From assembly GCA_964555935.1 (NCBI GenBank), contig CAZKUN010000047.1, positions 1 to 44,553 on the forward strand: a stretch of 44,553 bases of DNA. The letters run 5' to 3'. Within the stretch, counting starts at the first letter, position 1. Each line of letters starts with the position of its first letter. Source of the DNA: CAZKUN01 sp964555935 (GTDB lineage: Bacteria; Armatimonadota; Zipacnadia; Zipacnadales; VGFC01). Below are positions 1-8,257 of the stretch, in pieces. The position numbers and the translations under genes were made by a program. The notes below the pieces were generated by a model. That model did no database searches and was not told where the DNA came from. It worked only from the letters and a program-made list of their open reading frames with translations.

Positions 1-1
1 C

Positions 2-520
2 TTTCAGTCACTCGCGGACATGACGTCGGGCGCGGCGGGCGACCTGGTTGCCATGCTGCCCGCAAAGGCCCAGTTCCGCACGGACCCGCACGATGAGGGC
101 ACGACCGACGAATGGCACGCCCAGAAGCTGAACACGCGCGATTGGCAGACTGTTCTCACCACGGAGCCGTTCTACACCCAAGGGCATCAGGATCAGCGCG
201 GCCACACCTACCTGGGGCACGTGTGGTATCGCGTGCGCGTGGACGTCCCCGAATCGGCCGCCGGCAATCCCGTTCGGCTCTACGTGCCCATCTTGGAGAC
301 GGAGGCGTGGGCGTGGGTCAACGGCGAGTATGTGGGGCACCGGCCATACCGGGAAGCCTACATTCGGCCCGCCGAGATGGACGTCGACGTGACGAACGCC
401 ATCCGTGCGGGCGAGACCAACACGATCGCCATTCGAGTCAACACCAGCCTCGCCGCCGCGGGAGCTGCGGGGGGGATACAGTCGCGGATGTTCCTGTACT
501 CGCCCCGGGATGAGGAGTAG
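2..520 (+). CDS. C-terminal part of a GH2-like / galactose-binding-domain protein (5' end outside window)
   Basis: The reading frame is open from the first bases of the window, so the true start lies upstream and only about 172 residues remain. They form a beta-rich sugar-binding (jelly-roll) module of the kind attached to glycoside hydrolase family 2 and related glycosidases: an extended entry strand, 'WYRVRVDVP', then 'AWAWVNGEYVGHRPY', 'DVDVTNAIRAGETNTIAIRVN' in two pieces, and a short tail ending FLYSPRDEE. The 'W-V-N-G-E' turn followed by 'AGETNTIAI' is the usual pattern of these accessory domains. No catalytic residues are visible in this fragment, so the enzyme activity cannot be named. 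The gene is followed 3 bases later by the URO-D-like gene on the same strand, so the two are probably co-transcribed. An ATG at 20 could be mistaken for the start but lies inside the fold. Confidence 0.75.
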   Translation, partial: FQSLADMTSGAAGDLVAMLPAKAQFRTDPHDEGTTDEWHAQKLNTRDWQTVLTTEPFYTQGHQDQRGHTYLGHVWYRVRVDVPESAAGNPVRLYVPILETEAWAWVNGEYVGHRPYREAYIRPAEMDVDVTNAIRAGETNTIAIRVNTSLAAAGAAGGIQSRMFLYSPRDEE

Positions 521-523
521 TCG

Positions 524-1558
524 ATGACCCACCGGGAGCGGGTCCTCGCCACCTTTGACTTCGGGCCCACCGACCGCGTGGCGCTTGACCTGATGGAACA
601 AGCCATCTGGCCGGAGCTACTCCAGTACTTCGAGGCCGAGCACTCGCTCTCGGACTCGCTTGAGATCCTCGACTTCCTCGACACCGATTTTCGGTGGACG
701 CACTTGCAGTACGCGGGGCCCGCTCACGAGCCACCGGCGGATGATCTTCCTCCGGACTGGGGCGCCACCTACGCTGACGACCTGTACGAGCGCCGCCTTG
801 CTCACGCGGAGACGGTCGCTGACATCGAAGCTCACGAGTGGCCCGATCCGGCCTGGTGGCAGGCTCCGGATCTCGCGCCGTTCCGCGCTCAATGGCCCGA
901 CCACGCGGTGGTCATGTGCCCGGGGTGGATGCCGCTGTTCTGCTCGGCGTGTGATGCCTTTGGCATGCAGAATGCCCTCATAAAGATGGCGACTCAGCCC
1001 GACGTCTTCGAGGCCTTCGTCGCGAACCAACACGCCTACTACATGGATATCCTGGCTCGCACCGTTGACGCGGCTCGGGGCGTCGCCGACATCGTCTGGC
1101 TCGGCGACGATTACGCCAGCCAGGACACGCTCATCATGGGGCCCGAGCGCTGGCGGCGGTTCATCAAGCCCTACCTCGCCGAGCAGGTCGCGTTGGTTCG
1201 CGCGGCCGGGCTGCCGGTCATGTTGCATTCGTGCGGCGCCATCCGAGACATCCTGCCCGACCTCATCGACATTGGCGTCAGCGCGATGCTGGTTTTCCAG
1301 ACCACAGCCGCCGGCATGGAGGCCGAATCGATCGCTCGCGATTTCGGCGGCAAGCTGGTCTTCTATGGCGGGATCGATTGCCAGCAACTCCTGACGTTTG
1401 GGACGCCTGACGATGTCGCCGCCGCAGTCCAGCACAACGTCTCCGCCTTCGAATCGTGCGGCGGCTACGTCGTCGCCAACTGCCACCACTGCATCGGCAA
1501 CATACAGGGGCAGAATATCGTCGCCATGTCGCGCGCCGCTCGGGAGACCCTTCGTTGA
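524..1558 (+). CDS. Uroporphyrinogen decarboxylase-like protein (MtaA/cobamide methyltransferase-type)
   Basis: A 344-residue URO-D-superfamily TIM barrel, cytoplasmic, no signal peptide. It opens with MTHRERVLATFDF, typical of the methyltransferase branch, and lacks the substrate-binding N-terminal motif of true haem-pathway uroporphyrinogen decarboxylase. Residues 235-238 are HSCG and a second cysteine pair lies near the C-terminus (C320, C323, followed by GNIQGQNIVAM). In the MtaA/MtbA family an HxC motif plus a late Cys bind the zinc that activates a thiol methyl acceptor, so I infer a methyl-transfer or zinc role rather than decarboxylation. No corrinoid protein is adjacent. RBS GAGGAG lies 6 bases before the ATG. 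The stop codon TGA overlaps the TTG start of the next gene (TTGA), indicating translational coupling to a secreted protein. It is one of three divergent paralogues in the window; the substrate is unknown. Confidence 0.85.
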   Translation: MTHRERVLATFDFGPTDRVALDLMEQAIWPELLQYFEAEHSLSDSLEILDFLDTDFRWTHLQYAGPAHEPPADDLPPDWGATYADDLYERRLAHAETVADIEAHEWPDPAWWQAPDLAPFRAQWPDHAVVMCPGWMPLFCSACDAFGMQNALIKMATQPDVFEAFVANQHAYYMDILARTVDAARGVADIVWLGDDYASQDTLIMGPERWRRFIKPYLAEQVALVRAAGLPVMLHSCGAIRDILPDLIDIGVSAMLVFQTTAAGMEAESIARDFGGKLVFYGGIDCQQLLTFGTPDDVAAAVQHNVSAFESCGGYVVANCHHCIGNIQGQNIVAMSRAARETLR

Positions 1559-2838
1559 GAATCACCACGACAGTCATCTTCCTCACATTTGCGTCCGTCG
1601 CATCCGCTCAGGCGCCTCCGCGTTGGGATTGGGACGCGCCGGGAGACGCCCTCGGTTGGGGCCGCGAGCACAACCTCGCGCCGCTTGAGGTTGCCGACGG
1701 GATTCTGCGCACCCACCTTACCGGCGCCGATCCATGGATCATCGGTCCGCCCATCGAGGTGGACGCGGCGGCCTATCCGTTCATCCAGCTCCGGCTTCGT
1801 GCCAATCACTTTGCCGCCGGCAGCATCTACTTCACCCGCGCCGACGATCCTGATTTCAGCCAAGACAAGCTCCTCTCGTTCCGACTGACATCCGACACTC
1901 AGTTCACCGAGACCCTCCTGGACCTCCGCGAACACCGCGAGTGGACCGGCACGATCACCCAGCTCCGGCTTGATCCGCTCGACGTCTACCCCACCGCCGT
2001 CGCCGCGCAGGAAGTCGAGGTCGATTTCGTGCATTTCGTCGCCGACGCCGAGCGTCCGGCCGAGATTGTGGCCTCGAGGCTCACGGGTCCGCGCACGGCG
2101 ATCGTGCCTGAGGACAAGCCATTCGCGGTTAGCATGACGCTGACGAACACCGGTGGCCAACGGGCCGAGGGGCTTGAGCCAATCCTGAAGCTCCGCAGGG
2201 ACTCCGGCGCGGCGCGGTTGCTCGCCGAAGCGCCCGCCTCGCTCGGGCCGGGCGAGTCGACCGAACTGGCATGGGAGATCGCGCCGCAGTCGGTCGGCCC
2301 CCATCCCGCCGCCGCCACCGTCCTGTTCGGCAACCACCCGCCCGTCTACGGAATCCTCCGGACATTCATCGAGCCCAGCGGCCCGCCGGACGAGGTTGCG
2401 ACAGTACAGGGGTCACACTGCAGGTTCGTCATCGAGAGACATGGGGATTCCTGGGGCCTCATCAAGACCGTCGGCCTCGGTCGAGACGGGTTCTTCATGC
2501 CCTCATCTTGCGCGCTCTTTGCTGCCTACGAGGATGTGCTCCACCCCTGGGAGGCCGCGCCTCGGCAGGTCACCAAGTCCACCGGGCAACTGCGGATCTT
2601 CGCTAGCGCCCCTGGCCCTCGGCTGCACGCCTACTCGTCGAACGTAACGCTTCAAGCCACAAGGCAGCAAGGCGTCATGAAGCTTGTCCACCGCGCCGAC
2701 GCCCCGGGTTCCGGCGTACTTCGGGGCTGCATCGGGCCGACGATCTACCTTGGCGAGCCCAGGGGGGGGCGTCGAGAAGCAGGACGCCATTTTCCCCGGC
2801 CTCGAATGGCTCGTAGGGGGCGAGAAGTCCTCAAGTGA
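1555..2838 (+). CDS. Large secreted protein, N-terminal part (CBM-like and CARDB-like domains), frameshifted
   Basis: I place the start at TTG 1555, overlapping the preceding stop. It gives a clean Sec signal peptide (MRITTTVIFLTFASVASA, cleavage before QAPP); the ATG at 1456 would add residues inside the previous gene that spoil it. Residues ~20-170 form a beta-sandwich resembling carbohydrate-binding modules (WDWDAPGDALGWG, then ADPWIIGPP, FIQLRLRAN). Residues ~180-270 look like a CARDB/NEW3-type domain (FAVSMTLTNTGGQRAEG, LGPGESTELAWEI). The frame is lost at a run of eight G at 2762-2769 and ends in nonsense residues RGGRREAGRHF...EVLK. Removing one G joins it to the frame that continues to 4579, giving about 1007 residues. 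The break is either a sequencing error or a real homopolymer slip. Function unknown, probably glycan binding or degradation. Confidence 0.7.
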   Translation: MRITTTVIFLTFASVASAQAPPRWDWDAPGDALGWGREHNLAPLEVADGILRTHLTGADPWIIGPPIEVDAAAYPFIQLRLRANHFAAGSIYFTRADDPDFSQDKLLSFRLTSDTQFTETLLDLREHREWTGTITQLRLDPLDVYPTAVAAQEVEVDFVHFVADAERPAEIVASRLTGPRTAIVPEDKPFAVSMTLTNTGGQRAEGLEPILKLRRDSGAARLLAEAPASLGPGESTELAWEIAPQSVGPHPAAATVLFGNHPPVYGILRTFIEPSGPPDEVATVQGSHCRFVIERHGDSWGLIKTVGLGRDGFFMPSSCALFAAYEDVLHPWEAAPRQVTKSTGQLRIFASAPGPRLHAYSSNVTLQATRQQGVMKLVHRADAPGSGVLRGCIGPTIYLGEPRGGRREAGRHFPRPRMARRGREVLK

Positions 2839-4579
2839 TCTCGACTGCACGACCGACGATCGTATCCGCTACGTGCCGCACCGGAACAAGATCACGGTTC
2901 CCGCGATGGCTGTCCACGCCCATCGGGCGCTCATCGGGCTCATGTGGGACCCGATGCCGGAAGGGTCGACGAGCTTCACGAAGCCAGGCGCGCTCTTTTC
3001 CGTGCCCAATACCTTCGAGGACCGCGACGATTCGCTCATGGCGCTGTCGGCCTTCTCAGCCCCCGAGGTACTCGACGAGAACTCGCTCATCGCCCGCGAG
3101 GCGGTCGACCATTCTGGGGCGGTGGTCGAGAGCTTCCTCGTCATGCGCCCCGCCGACTCATCCGCCGAGATCGTGCTCGACTGGATCGAGCACTTTGGCC
3201 TCCCCGAGCCCGCCGAGACGCCGCGCTCCGATTTCATGGACGCTTACCGATTCTCGCTCGGGGGCTACGCGAACGTGTTGTGGCAACCGGAGGAGAACGC
3301 CTGGCTCAACGGTTACGGCCCGCCCGTTGGCACGGGCGCGTTCTGGCCCTTCATGCGCGACCAGACGGTCGCCGGGCGCCTGCTCCCGGACGACGTTCTG
3401 GGCAGCACCATCCGCGAGCATGCTCGGCTTGCGCGTGGCGACACGCGTGGCAACTTCGGGCTCGAAGTCGCAGTGTGCGATGGCGGGCTGATCGAGTTGA
3501 TGGGCCGCCGTCTACGCGCGAGCGCGAAGCAGACGATGGCCAAGCAGAACGAGGCGGGCGGCTGGGGCTACGAGCCAAAGCCGGTCACGCCCGGCGGGCC
3601 GCACGACGGCCTGTCGCTGGGCGAGCCGGGCGCGGTCGAACTCGGAACGTGCGCGCGCAATGCCCATTCCCTCCTGGTGTTCGCGCACGTCGCGCAGGAC
3701 GCCGAGGCCCTCGCCGCCGGCCTACTGGCGCTTGAGCGCATGGGGCAGTTCGATGTGCCTCGGGCGGCGCAGGTCTGGGAGATCCCCGTGCACTCGCCCG
3801 ATGTCCTCGCCGCCTCACAGGCGGTCCGCGCAAACCTCGCGGGATTCCGCGCCACGGGCGACGAGCAGTGGCGCGTCGAGGCGGTCCGGTGGGCGAAGCT
3901 TGGCCTGCCGTTCATCTACCTCTGGGATAGCGGGGAGTACCCGTACATGCGGTACGGCTCGATCCCTGTCTTCGGGGCAACGTGGTGGACGGGCGCGTGG
4001 TTCGGAAGACCCGTGCAGTGGTGTGGGTCTGACTATGCCGACGCGTTGCTGGAGCTGAGCGCGTATGACGATTCGCTCGACTGGCGCGGAATCGCCGAGG
4101 GGCTCGCCGCAAGTGCCGCTAACCAGCAGGCTCAAGATGGGCCGACGCGGGGACTGTACACCGACGCCACCAACCTCATGGACGGCAGTTGGTCGGACTA
4201 CTGGGTGGCGCCGTATCACTACTGCTCGACGTTACTCCGGCTGATGGATGTCCCGTTCGGGCCGACCACAGCGACCGTCGACGCAGGCGGGCGAGTGCTC
4301 GCCATCACCGCCGCCGGGACGCCCGGCGACGTGTCCTTCGATGAAGCTTCAGGCAAGCTGGAGTTCAGCCGGACCTTCCCGGATTCTGGCCGACACTACA
4401 TCCTGCTGGCGAACTGCCCCGAGGCCGCGAGCGTGGCAGTGGACGGTCAGCCCTTGCCTCGCGTCGACGCCGTCCTCGATGCTATGGAAGCATCCTGGCA
4501 ATACGATTCCGCGGCCGAGATGCTCGAGATTCGCATCGAGACGGGCGCCACGGCATCCGTCACCGTCGCGGTCGAGTAG
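2684..4579 (+). CDS. Large secreted protein, C-terminal part (alpha/alpha-barrel-like, unknown function)
   Basis: An open frame can be drawn from ATG 2684, but its first ~28 residues are out-of-frame reading of the upstream domain. Authentic sequence starts near 2770 (GGVEKQDAIFPGLEWL) and continues the protein that begins at 1555. After a short beta-sandwich part (KITVPAMAVHAHRALIGLMWDP), residues from about nucleotide 3250 onward look mostly helical with W/G-rich loops (LNGYGPPVGTGAFWPF, GLPFIYLWDSGEYPYMRYG, DALLELSAYDD), as in alpha/alpha-toroid glycosidases or lyases. A C-terminal beta domain follows (VSFDEASGKLEFSRTF ... LEIRIETGATASVTVAVE). I cannot assign a family or catalytic residues. 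It converges on the gene ending at 4592 with a 12-base gap. Confidence 0.7.
   Translation: MSTAPTPRVPAYFGAASGRRSTLASPGGGVEKQDAIFPGLEWLVGGEKSSSDLDCTTDDRIRYVPHRNKITVPAMAVHAHRALIGLMWDPMPEGSTSFTKPGALFSVPNTFEDRDDSLMALSAFSAPEVLDENSLIAREAVDHSGAVVESFLVMRPADSSAEIVLDWIEHFGLPEPAETPRSDFMDAYRFSLGGYANVLWQPEENAWLNGYGPPVGTGAFWPFMRDQTVAGRLLPDDVLGSTIREHARLARGDTRGNFGLEVAVCDGGLIELMGRRLRASAKQTMAKQNEAGGWGYEPKPVTPGGPHDGLSLGEPGAVELGTCARNAHSLLVFAHVAQDAEALAAGLLALERMGQFDVPRAAQVWEIPVHSPDVLAASQAVRANLAGFRATGDEQWRVEAVRWAKLGLPFIYLWDSGEYPYMRYGSIPVFGATWWTGAWFGRPVQWCGSDYADALLELSAYDDSLDWRGIAEGLAASAANQQAQDGPTRGLYTDATNLMDGSWSDYWVAPYHYCSTLLRLMDVPFGPTTATVDAGGRVLAITAAGTPGDVSFDEASGKLEFSRTFPDSGRHYILLANCPEAASVAVDGQPLPRVDAVLDAMEASWQYDSAAEMLEIRIETGATASVTVAVE
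2762..2769 (+). other. G8 homopolymer at the frameshift point
   Basis: The run reads A-GGGGGGGG-C. Upstream coding is in the frame of the TTG at 1555 and downstream coding is one base later. With seven G the protein would read ...YLGEPRGGVEKQDAIF..., a smooth join. The site therefore carries one base too many relative to the expected gene. Confidence 0.85.
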
Positions 4580-4591
4580 CGCGAGCCGCTC

Positions 4592-5479
4592 TCACTCCCC
4601 ATGCACCTGGCATGTGCCGGGCACGCTGCCTGCCGTGAACGTCCCTGGCTCAACATCCGGGCAGAACTGGTTCGCCAGCGACCCCGTCTGCACGCAGACC
4701 GCCTCCGTCACCGTCTCGGTCTCCGCGCTTTCCCGGCTTTCGCCATGGACCGCGCACGTGCCTGGGACGCTGCCCGATGCGAATGTCGCCGACACCACTT
4801 GCGGGCAGAACTGGTTCGCCAGCAGCCCTGTCTGAACGCATATCGTCTCGTTGGTCGTCTGCTCCTCGGCGCGCGCTCTGTGCTTCGCGCAGATCTCGGG
4901 GATCTTGTCTGCGGCCATCGATTCCGGCCGCACGTTCGGGCAGTAGGGATTCGCTCGCAGGCGCGTCTCTACGCAAATGGAGACGGTCACCGTCTCGGTC
5001 ACGGGCTCCGCGATGGGTGCAGCCAGGCCGCCTTCGATGCTCGACTGGCCCTTGCCTTTGGCGCCAGCGGCGCCCGTAGCTCCGGCGCCGCTTGCTGCGC
5101 TGGGCGCCGACGCGGCGGGAGTTGGCTTGGTGGCGGTCGCTGGCGTCGTCGGCATGGTCTTGCGTGGCCCGCTACTGATGTTGCTGCGACTCTTGGGAGA
5201 GCCGGTCGAGGGCGCGGCTTGCGCCGCCGCTGCGTCGATGACTGAGCCGCCGGTGCTCATGCGTGGAGAGCGTCTCGCGCTGCCCCCTGGGGAGCCTGCG
5301 CCGAAGTACTCCTCCTCACCGCGGTCGGGCCGCGCTCTGCTCTCGTTCGATGGCATTCGACCGACGAACGCCCCAACACCGATCATGATGAGGATGACTA
5401 CGACACCGACTACGGAGCCGGCCACGATCCAGAGAGTGGTCGAGCGTGGGGTGGTGCTTGTCTCGAGGTTTGGTGACAT
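4592..5479 (-). CDS. Membrane-anchored protein with three PBP-tail-like cysteine repeats
   Basis: A 295-residue protein. I choose the ATG at 5479 because GGAGG lies 10 bases upstream; a start at 5518 adds 13 residues without a ribosome site. Residues 16-39 form one transmembrane helix (LWIVAGSVVGVVVILIMIG). It is followed by an acidic/Ser-rich stretch and a long Ala/Pro/Thr/Gly linker. The C-terminal third has three copies of a ~38-residue unit with spacing C-x10-C-P-x15-C-x2-H: ICVETRLRANPYCP...PEICAKH, ICVQTGLLANQFCP...PGTCAVH and VCVQTGSLANQFCP...PGTCQVH. Similar units occur at the C-termini of class A penicillin-binding proteins, but no transglycosylase or transpeptidase domain is present here. 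The repeats should face the outside and may form disulfides or bind metal or wall. It lies 52 bases downstream of the sulfatase gene on the same strand. Function unknown. Confidence 0.75.
   Translation of the reverse strand: MSPNLETSTTPRSTTLWIVAGSVVGVVVILIMIGVGAFVGRMPSNESRARPDRGEEEYFGAGSPGGSARRSPRMSTGGSVIDAAAAQAAPSTGSPKSRSNISSGPRKTMPTTPATATKPTPAASAPSAASGAGATGAAGAKGKGQSSIEGGLAAPIAEPVTETVTVSICVETRLRANPYCPNVRPESMAADKIPEICAKHRARAEEQTTNETICVQTGLLANQFCPQVVSATFASGSVPGTCAVHGESRESAETETVTEAVCVQTGSLANQFCPDVEPGTFTAGSVPGTCQVHGE
4658..4823 (-). repeat. 22-bp direct DNA repeats in the cysteine-repeat gene
   Basis: Identical 22-base segments at 4658-4679 and 4802-4823 (core GCAGAACTGGTTCGCC) encode the 'LANQFCP' part of repeats 3 and 2. 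They are 144 bp apart, about one repeat unit plus linker. This level of DNA identity suggests a recent intragenic duplication or ongoing homogenisation; the first repeat in the protein is more diverged. Confidence 0.85.
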
Positions 5480-5531
5480 GTCTGAGCGACCTCCAATCAC
5501 GAGATAAGAGCCCGCCATCTGCCGTCAGTCG

Positions 5532-6962
5532 CTACGCCCTCCAGTCCGCGCCCAGCTTCTCCAGCCAGCCGTTCAACTCGCCCGTCAACTCCGTCACCGT
5601 CTCAGGCCGCTCCTCGGCCACGTTCTTCATCTGGTAAGGATCTTCTTGGTTGTCGTAGAGCACGACCATCGGGTCTCGGTCGTTGCGGTCGCGCTTCACG
5701 AACGTGTAGCGGTGCGTCCGCACGCCGCCGGGCTTGAACATCAAGTACGGCGTCGACTCTGGTCGGGCCTGCTCTTGCCCCATCAGCGCCCGCGCGTAAC
5801 TCGTGCCATGCACGCCCTCCGGCACGGCGTCGAGGCAGCCCATCATCTCCAGCAGCGTCGGCATGGTATCGGGAACGTTCAGCAGAAGGTCGTCCCGCCT
5901 CGGGGCGATCCTGCCTGGCCATCGGATGATGAACGGGATGCTCATCGACTCCTCGTACCAGACGTTCTTGTGCATTCGGTTGTGGCTGCCCATCATCTCC
6001 CCATGGTCGCTGGTGAAGACGACGATGGTGTTGTCCTTCAGCCCTTGCGCGTCGAGCGCCGCCATGATCCGGCCGAACTGATCGTCGACGCCCGTCACCA
6101 TGGCGAAGTAGTCCCGCACCGAGTTCTTGGCGCGCTTCGTCATCCCCTCATCGAGGGAGCGGTCGACATTGGGCCGGGTCAGCAGCTCCTCCCAGCCCTT
6201 GTCGCCATACATCTCTTTGTACTCGTCCGGCACGTGGCTGAACGGCATGTGCGGCGGATTCATCGCCACGACCAGGGCGAAGGGGTTGTTGGGGTCGCGC
6301 TCGCCATTCGCATTGGCGATGTAATCGCACGCCACGTTGGTCTCGACGATCGGCGACCACTCCCGGAACTGCAGAGGCTCGTCGCGCGGCGTGTCGTTTG
6401 TCCAGTAATGAGGCGTCATGTGGCCATCGTAGCATCCATACGAGTACCAGAAATCGAAGCCGTGCCGGCCCTCTGTGGGCGTGTATTCGTCCCACACCTT
6501 CCCGTCCGCGCGCGGCGGCTCAACGTACGGCTCGCGGGGCTTGTCGAGATGCCACTTGCCGATGTACCCCAGGCTGTACCCGGCGTCGTGCAGCACGTCA
6601 GAGAAGCACCGGTCGTCGCGCCTCAGGTAGACATCGGCCGCGCTCTCGCCGGTGTTGCAGTTGGTCGGCAGGCCGGTCCAGTGGTTGTAGCGGCCCGTCA
6701 TGAGCATCCCGCGGTAGGGGCTGCAGACCGGCGCCGCGCAAACTGCGTCGGTCAGCACGCAGCTCTCGCCGGCGAACTCGTCGAGATTCGGCGTGATGAC
6801 CGGGTCGTCACCCCAGAACCCGATTGCCTGTTTCCGATACTCATCCGGAACGACGAACACGAGGTTCGGTCGTTGATCCGTCCTGTCTTGGGCTGACGTG
6901 ATGCCGCTCATCGCCATCGCTCCCGCTGCCGTCGTGCTCTGTATGAACCGTCGTCTGTCCAT
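5532..6962 (-). CDS. Tat-exported type I sulfatase
   Basis: A 476-residue alkaline-phosphatase-fold sulfatase. The start at 6962 gives MDRRRFIQSTTAAGAMAMSG, a twin-arginine signal with cleavage near TSAQ. An early metal-site strand reads NLVFVVPDEY; arylsulfatases usually have two Asp here, so this is a variant. Residues 80-84 are C-S-P-Y-R, matching the C-x-P-x-R signature in which Cys is oxidised to formylglycine, followed by MLMTGRYNH. Later come 'GYIGKWHL', 'FTSDHGEMMGSHN' with the D-H-G metal/sulfate residues, and 'PFIIRWPG'. It should hydrolyse sulfate esters of a glycan outside the cytoplasm. The formylglycine-generating or anaerobic maturase enzyme needed for activity is not in the window. 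It is 31 bases downstream of the URO-D-like gene and probably in one operon with it. The substrate is unknown; an arylsulfatase-like or glycan sulfatase role is likely. Confidence 0.92.
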   Translation of the reverse strand: MDRRRFIQSTTAAGAMAMSGITSAQDRTDQRPNLVFVVPDEYRKQAIGFWGDDPVITPNLDEFAGESCVLTDAVCAAPVCSPYRGMLMTGRYNHWTGLPTNCNTGESAADVYLRRDDRCFSDVLHDAGYSLGYIGKWHLDKPREPYVEPPRADGKVWDEYTPTEGRHGFDFWYSYGCYDGHMTPHYWTNDTPRDEPLQFREWSPIVETNVACDYIANANGERDPNNPFALVVAMNPPHMPFSHVPDEYKEMYGDKGWEELLTRPNVDRSLDEGMTKRAKNSVRDYFAMVTGVDDQFGRIMAALDAQGLKDNTIVVFTSDHGEMMGSHNRMHKNVWYEESMSIPFIIRWPGRIAPRRDDLLLNVPDTMPTLLEMMGCLDAVPEGVHGTSYARALMGQEQARPESTPYLMFKPGGVRTHRYTFVKRDRNDRDPMVVLYDNQEDPYQMKNVAEERPETVTELTGELNGWLEKLGADWRA

Positions 6963-6993
6963 GTTGGCGCCTTTGTCTTGAGACGTCGTGCTC

Positions 6994-8112
6994 TCAGGCA
7001 AACGCTTGCCGTGCTGCCTCAATCCACGCGTTGACCCGCCCGACGAACTCGGCCTCGTCCTGCAGCGGCGTCAGGCCGGACGTCCCCAGCGCGAAACTCC
7101 GCCCACTGTCTTTCAACGCCTCCGCCTTCGCTTTGTGCTTAGCGGCCATCGCCGCGGCTGAGTCGACCACCACGTCGTTCGGGTGGACCGCGATGTGCAC
7201 GTGCTTGTCCGGCGGCAGGCTCTCCATCGCCGTCTCGACATCCATCCACGGGCTGACCTCGTATGAGTTCAGCGTCTCGATCTTCAGCATGTCCGCGTGC
7301 AGCGGCCTCTGGTCGCCGCACGAGTGGAACCCGCCGAACACGCCGTGGTGCGCCTCGATCTCAAGGTACCTCGGCAGCACGAACTCGCCGAAGATCTTCG
7401 GCGAGATGTACGGCACGGCGACCCAGTCGTCCGCCACCCAAGTGGGTCCGATCCCCGTTCCGAGGTGCTCCGCCCGCGCATCGTGCCACGCGTTCCGTTG
7501 CCGGGTCAGGAAGATCATCAGCTCGTGCACGAACTCCGGAGTCTCCAAGCAGTCCATCAGCAGGTTCTCGTACCCCCGAAGCTGTACCGCGAGGTCGAGG
7601 TTGCCCCGATTCCACGCAAAGAACGAAACCTCCAGTCGCCCGTCAGCCAGCTCTGCCAGGTCCTCATACCACCTCAGCATTCTCGGCATCCACCCGCTCG
7701 CGCGGAAGTCCACTGGTTCGAGCATACCCACATTCGCGTCACGGGTCATCGGGTGATCGGTCTGGATGTCGGGGCCGCCGTGCTCCTGAACGCCAACATC
7801 CATCCCAAAGAACGTGTATTCCGGGTAGTGGCCCAGCCACGCGGGAATGTGACTCGTCAGCGGAATGTCGTCCTCGAAGTTGCGGAACTTCCAGAGCTTC
7901 TGTCGGATCTGCTGCTCGAGGTTGAAGAGCGGATCGTTGAAGTACGGTTCGGGGTCGTAGCCGAAGAGTCGGATCCAGGCGATCGGATCCTCCATCTCAA
8001 TGTTGATCCGCGGCCTCGCGTCCGACCGGGCTCTGGCCTGGTTGCGCTCCGATGCCTCCGTCTCTTTCAGCTCGTCGATCAGGCGGTCAAGTACTGCCGT
8101 GTCTCGTTTCAT
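6994..8112 (-). CDS. Uroporphyrinogen decarboxylase-like protein, second paralogue
   Basis: A 372-residue cytoplasmic TIM-barrel protein with URO-D-superfamily features: an N-terminal helix followed by RINIEMEDPIAWIRLF, a 'WVADDWVAVPYISPKIFGEF' segment (the usual 'DD...SP..F..F..P' motif) and HSCG at 263-266 in GGFHSCGDQRP. Unlike the paralogue at 524 there is no late cysteine; the equivalent region reads HIAVHPNDVVVDS, so a third zinc ligand, if any, differs. The haem-pathway N-terminal motif is absent. It is the first gene of a probable URO-D / sulfatase / cysteine-repeat operon and is divergent from the oxidoreductase at 8258. The ATG at 8112 has only a weak upstream purine stretch. Substrate unknown; methyl transfer or another TIM-barrel reaction on a sugar-derived compound is speculative. 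Confidence 0.82.
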   Translation of the reverse strand: MKRDTAVLDRLIDELKETEASERNQARARSDARPRINIEMEDPIAWIRLFGYDPEPYFNDPLFNLEQQIRQKLWKFRNFEDDIPLTSHIPAWLGHYPEYTFFGMDVGVQEHGGPDIQTDHPMTRDANVGMLEPVDFRASGWMPRMLRWYEDLAELADGRLEVSFFAWNRGNLDLAVQLRGYENLLMDCLETPEFVHELMIFLTRQRNAWHDARAEHLGTGIGPTWVADDWVAVPYISPKIFGEFVLPRYLEIEAHHGVFGGFHSCGDQRPLHADMLKIETLNSYEVSPWMDVETAMESLPPDKHVHIAVHPNDVVVDSAAAMAAKHKAKAEALKDSGRSFALGTSGLTPLQDEAEFVGRVNAWIEAARQAFA

Positions 8113-8200
8113 ATCGCTGTCCGTTTCCGGCCAGCCAATGCAGGACCCTCCCCTCTCGTAATCGAACTACCGCCCTGGCGCAACTGATCTGTGCGTGGAT

Positions 8201-8216
8201 GCGCGATTCATCGCGC
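8201..8216. promoter_or_regulatory. Short inverted repeat in divergent intergenic region (possible operator)
   Basis: GCGCGA-TTCA-TCGCGC, two perfect 6-base arms around a 4-base centre, lies between the divergent genes starting at 8112 (-) and 8258 (+). Position and symmetry would suit a repressor site, but arms this short also arise by chance in G+C-rich DNA. Confidence 0.25.
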
Positions 8217-8257
8217 CCATGTCGTGCGAATCTTCACCAAGGGAAGTGTTATCAACT

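Noticed and set aside
524..1558. Calling the gene hemE (uroporphyrinogen decarboxylase of haem synthesis)
   Set aside because: The N-terminal substrate motif is missing and an HxC...C pattern typical of methyltransferases is present; two further paralogues sit among glycan genes.
1465..2337. Minus-strand open frame opposite the secreted protein's N-terminal part
   Set aside because: No family signature and no start context; explained by codon bias of the plus-strand gene.
5646..6896. Long plus-strand open frame across the sulfatase gene
   Set aside because: Antisense shadow rich in Arg/His/Val with no recognisable domain; the minus-strand sulfatase motifs are unambiguous.
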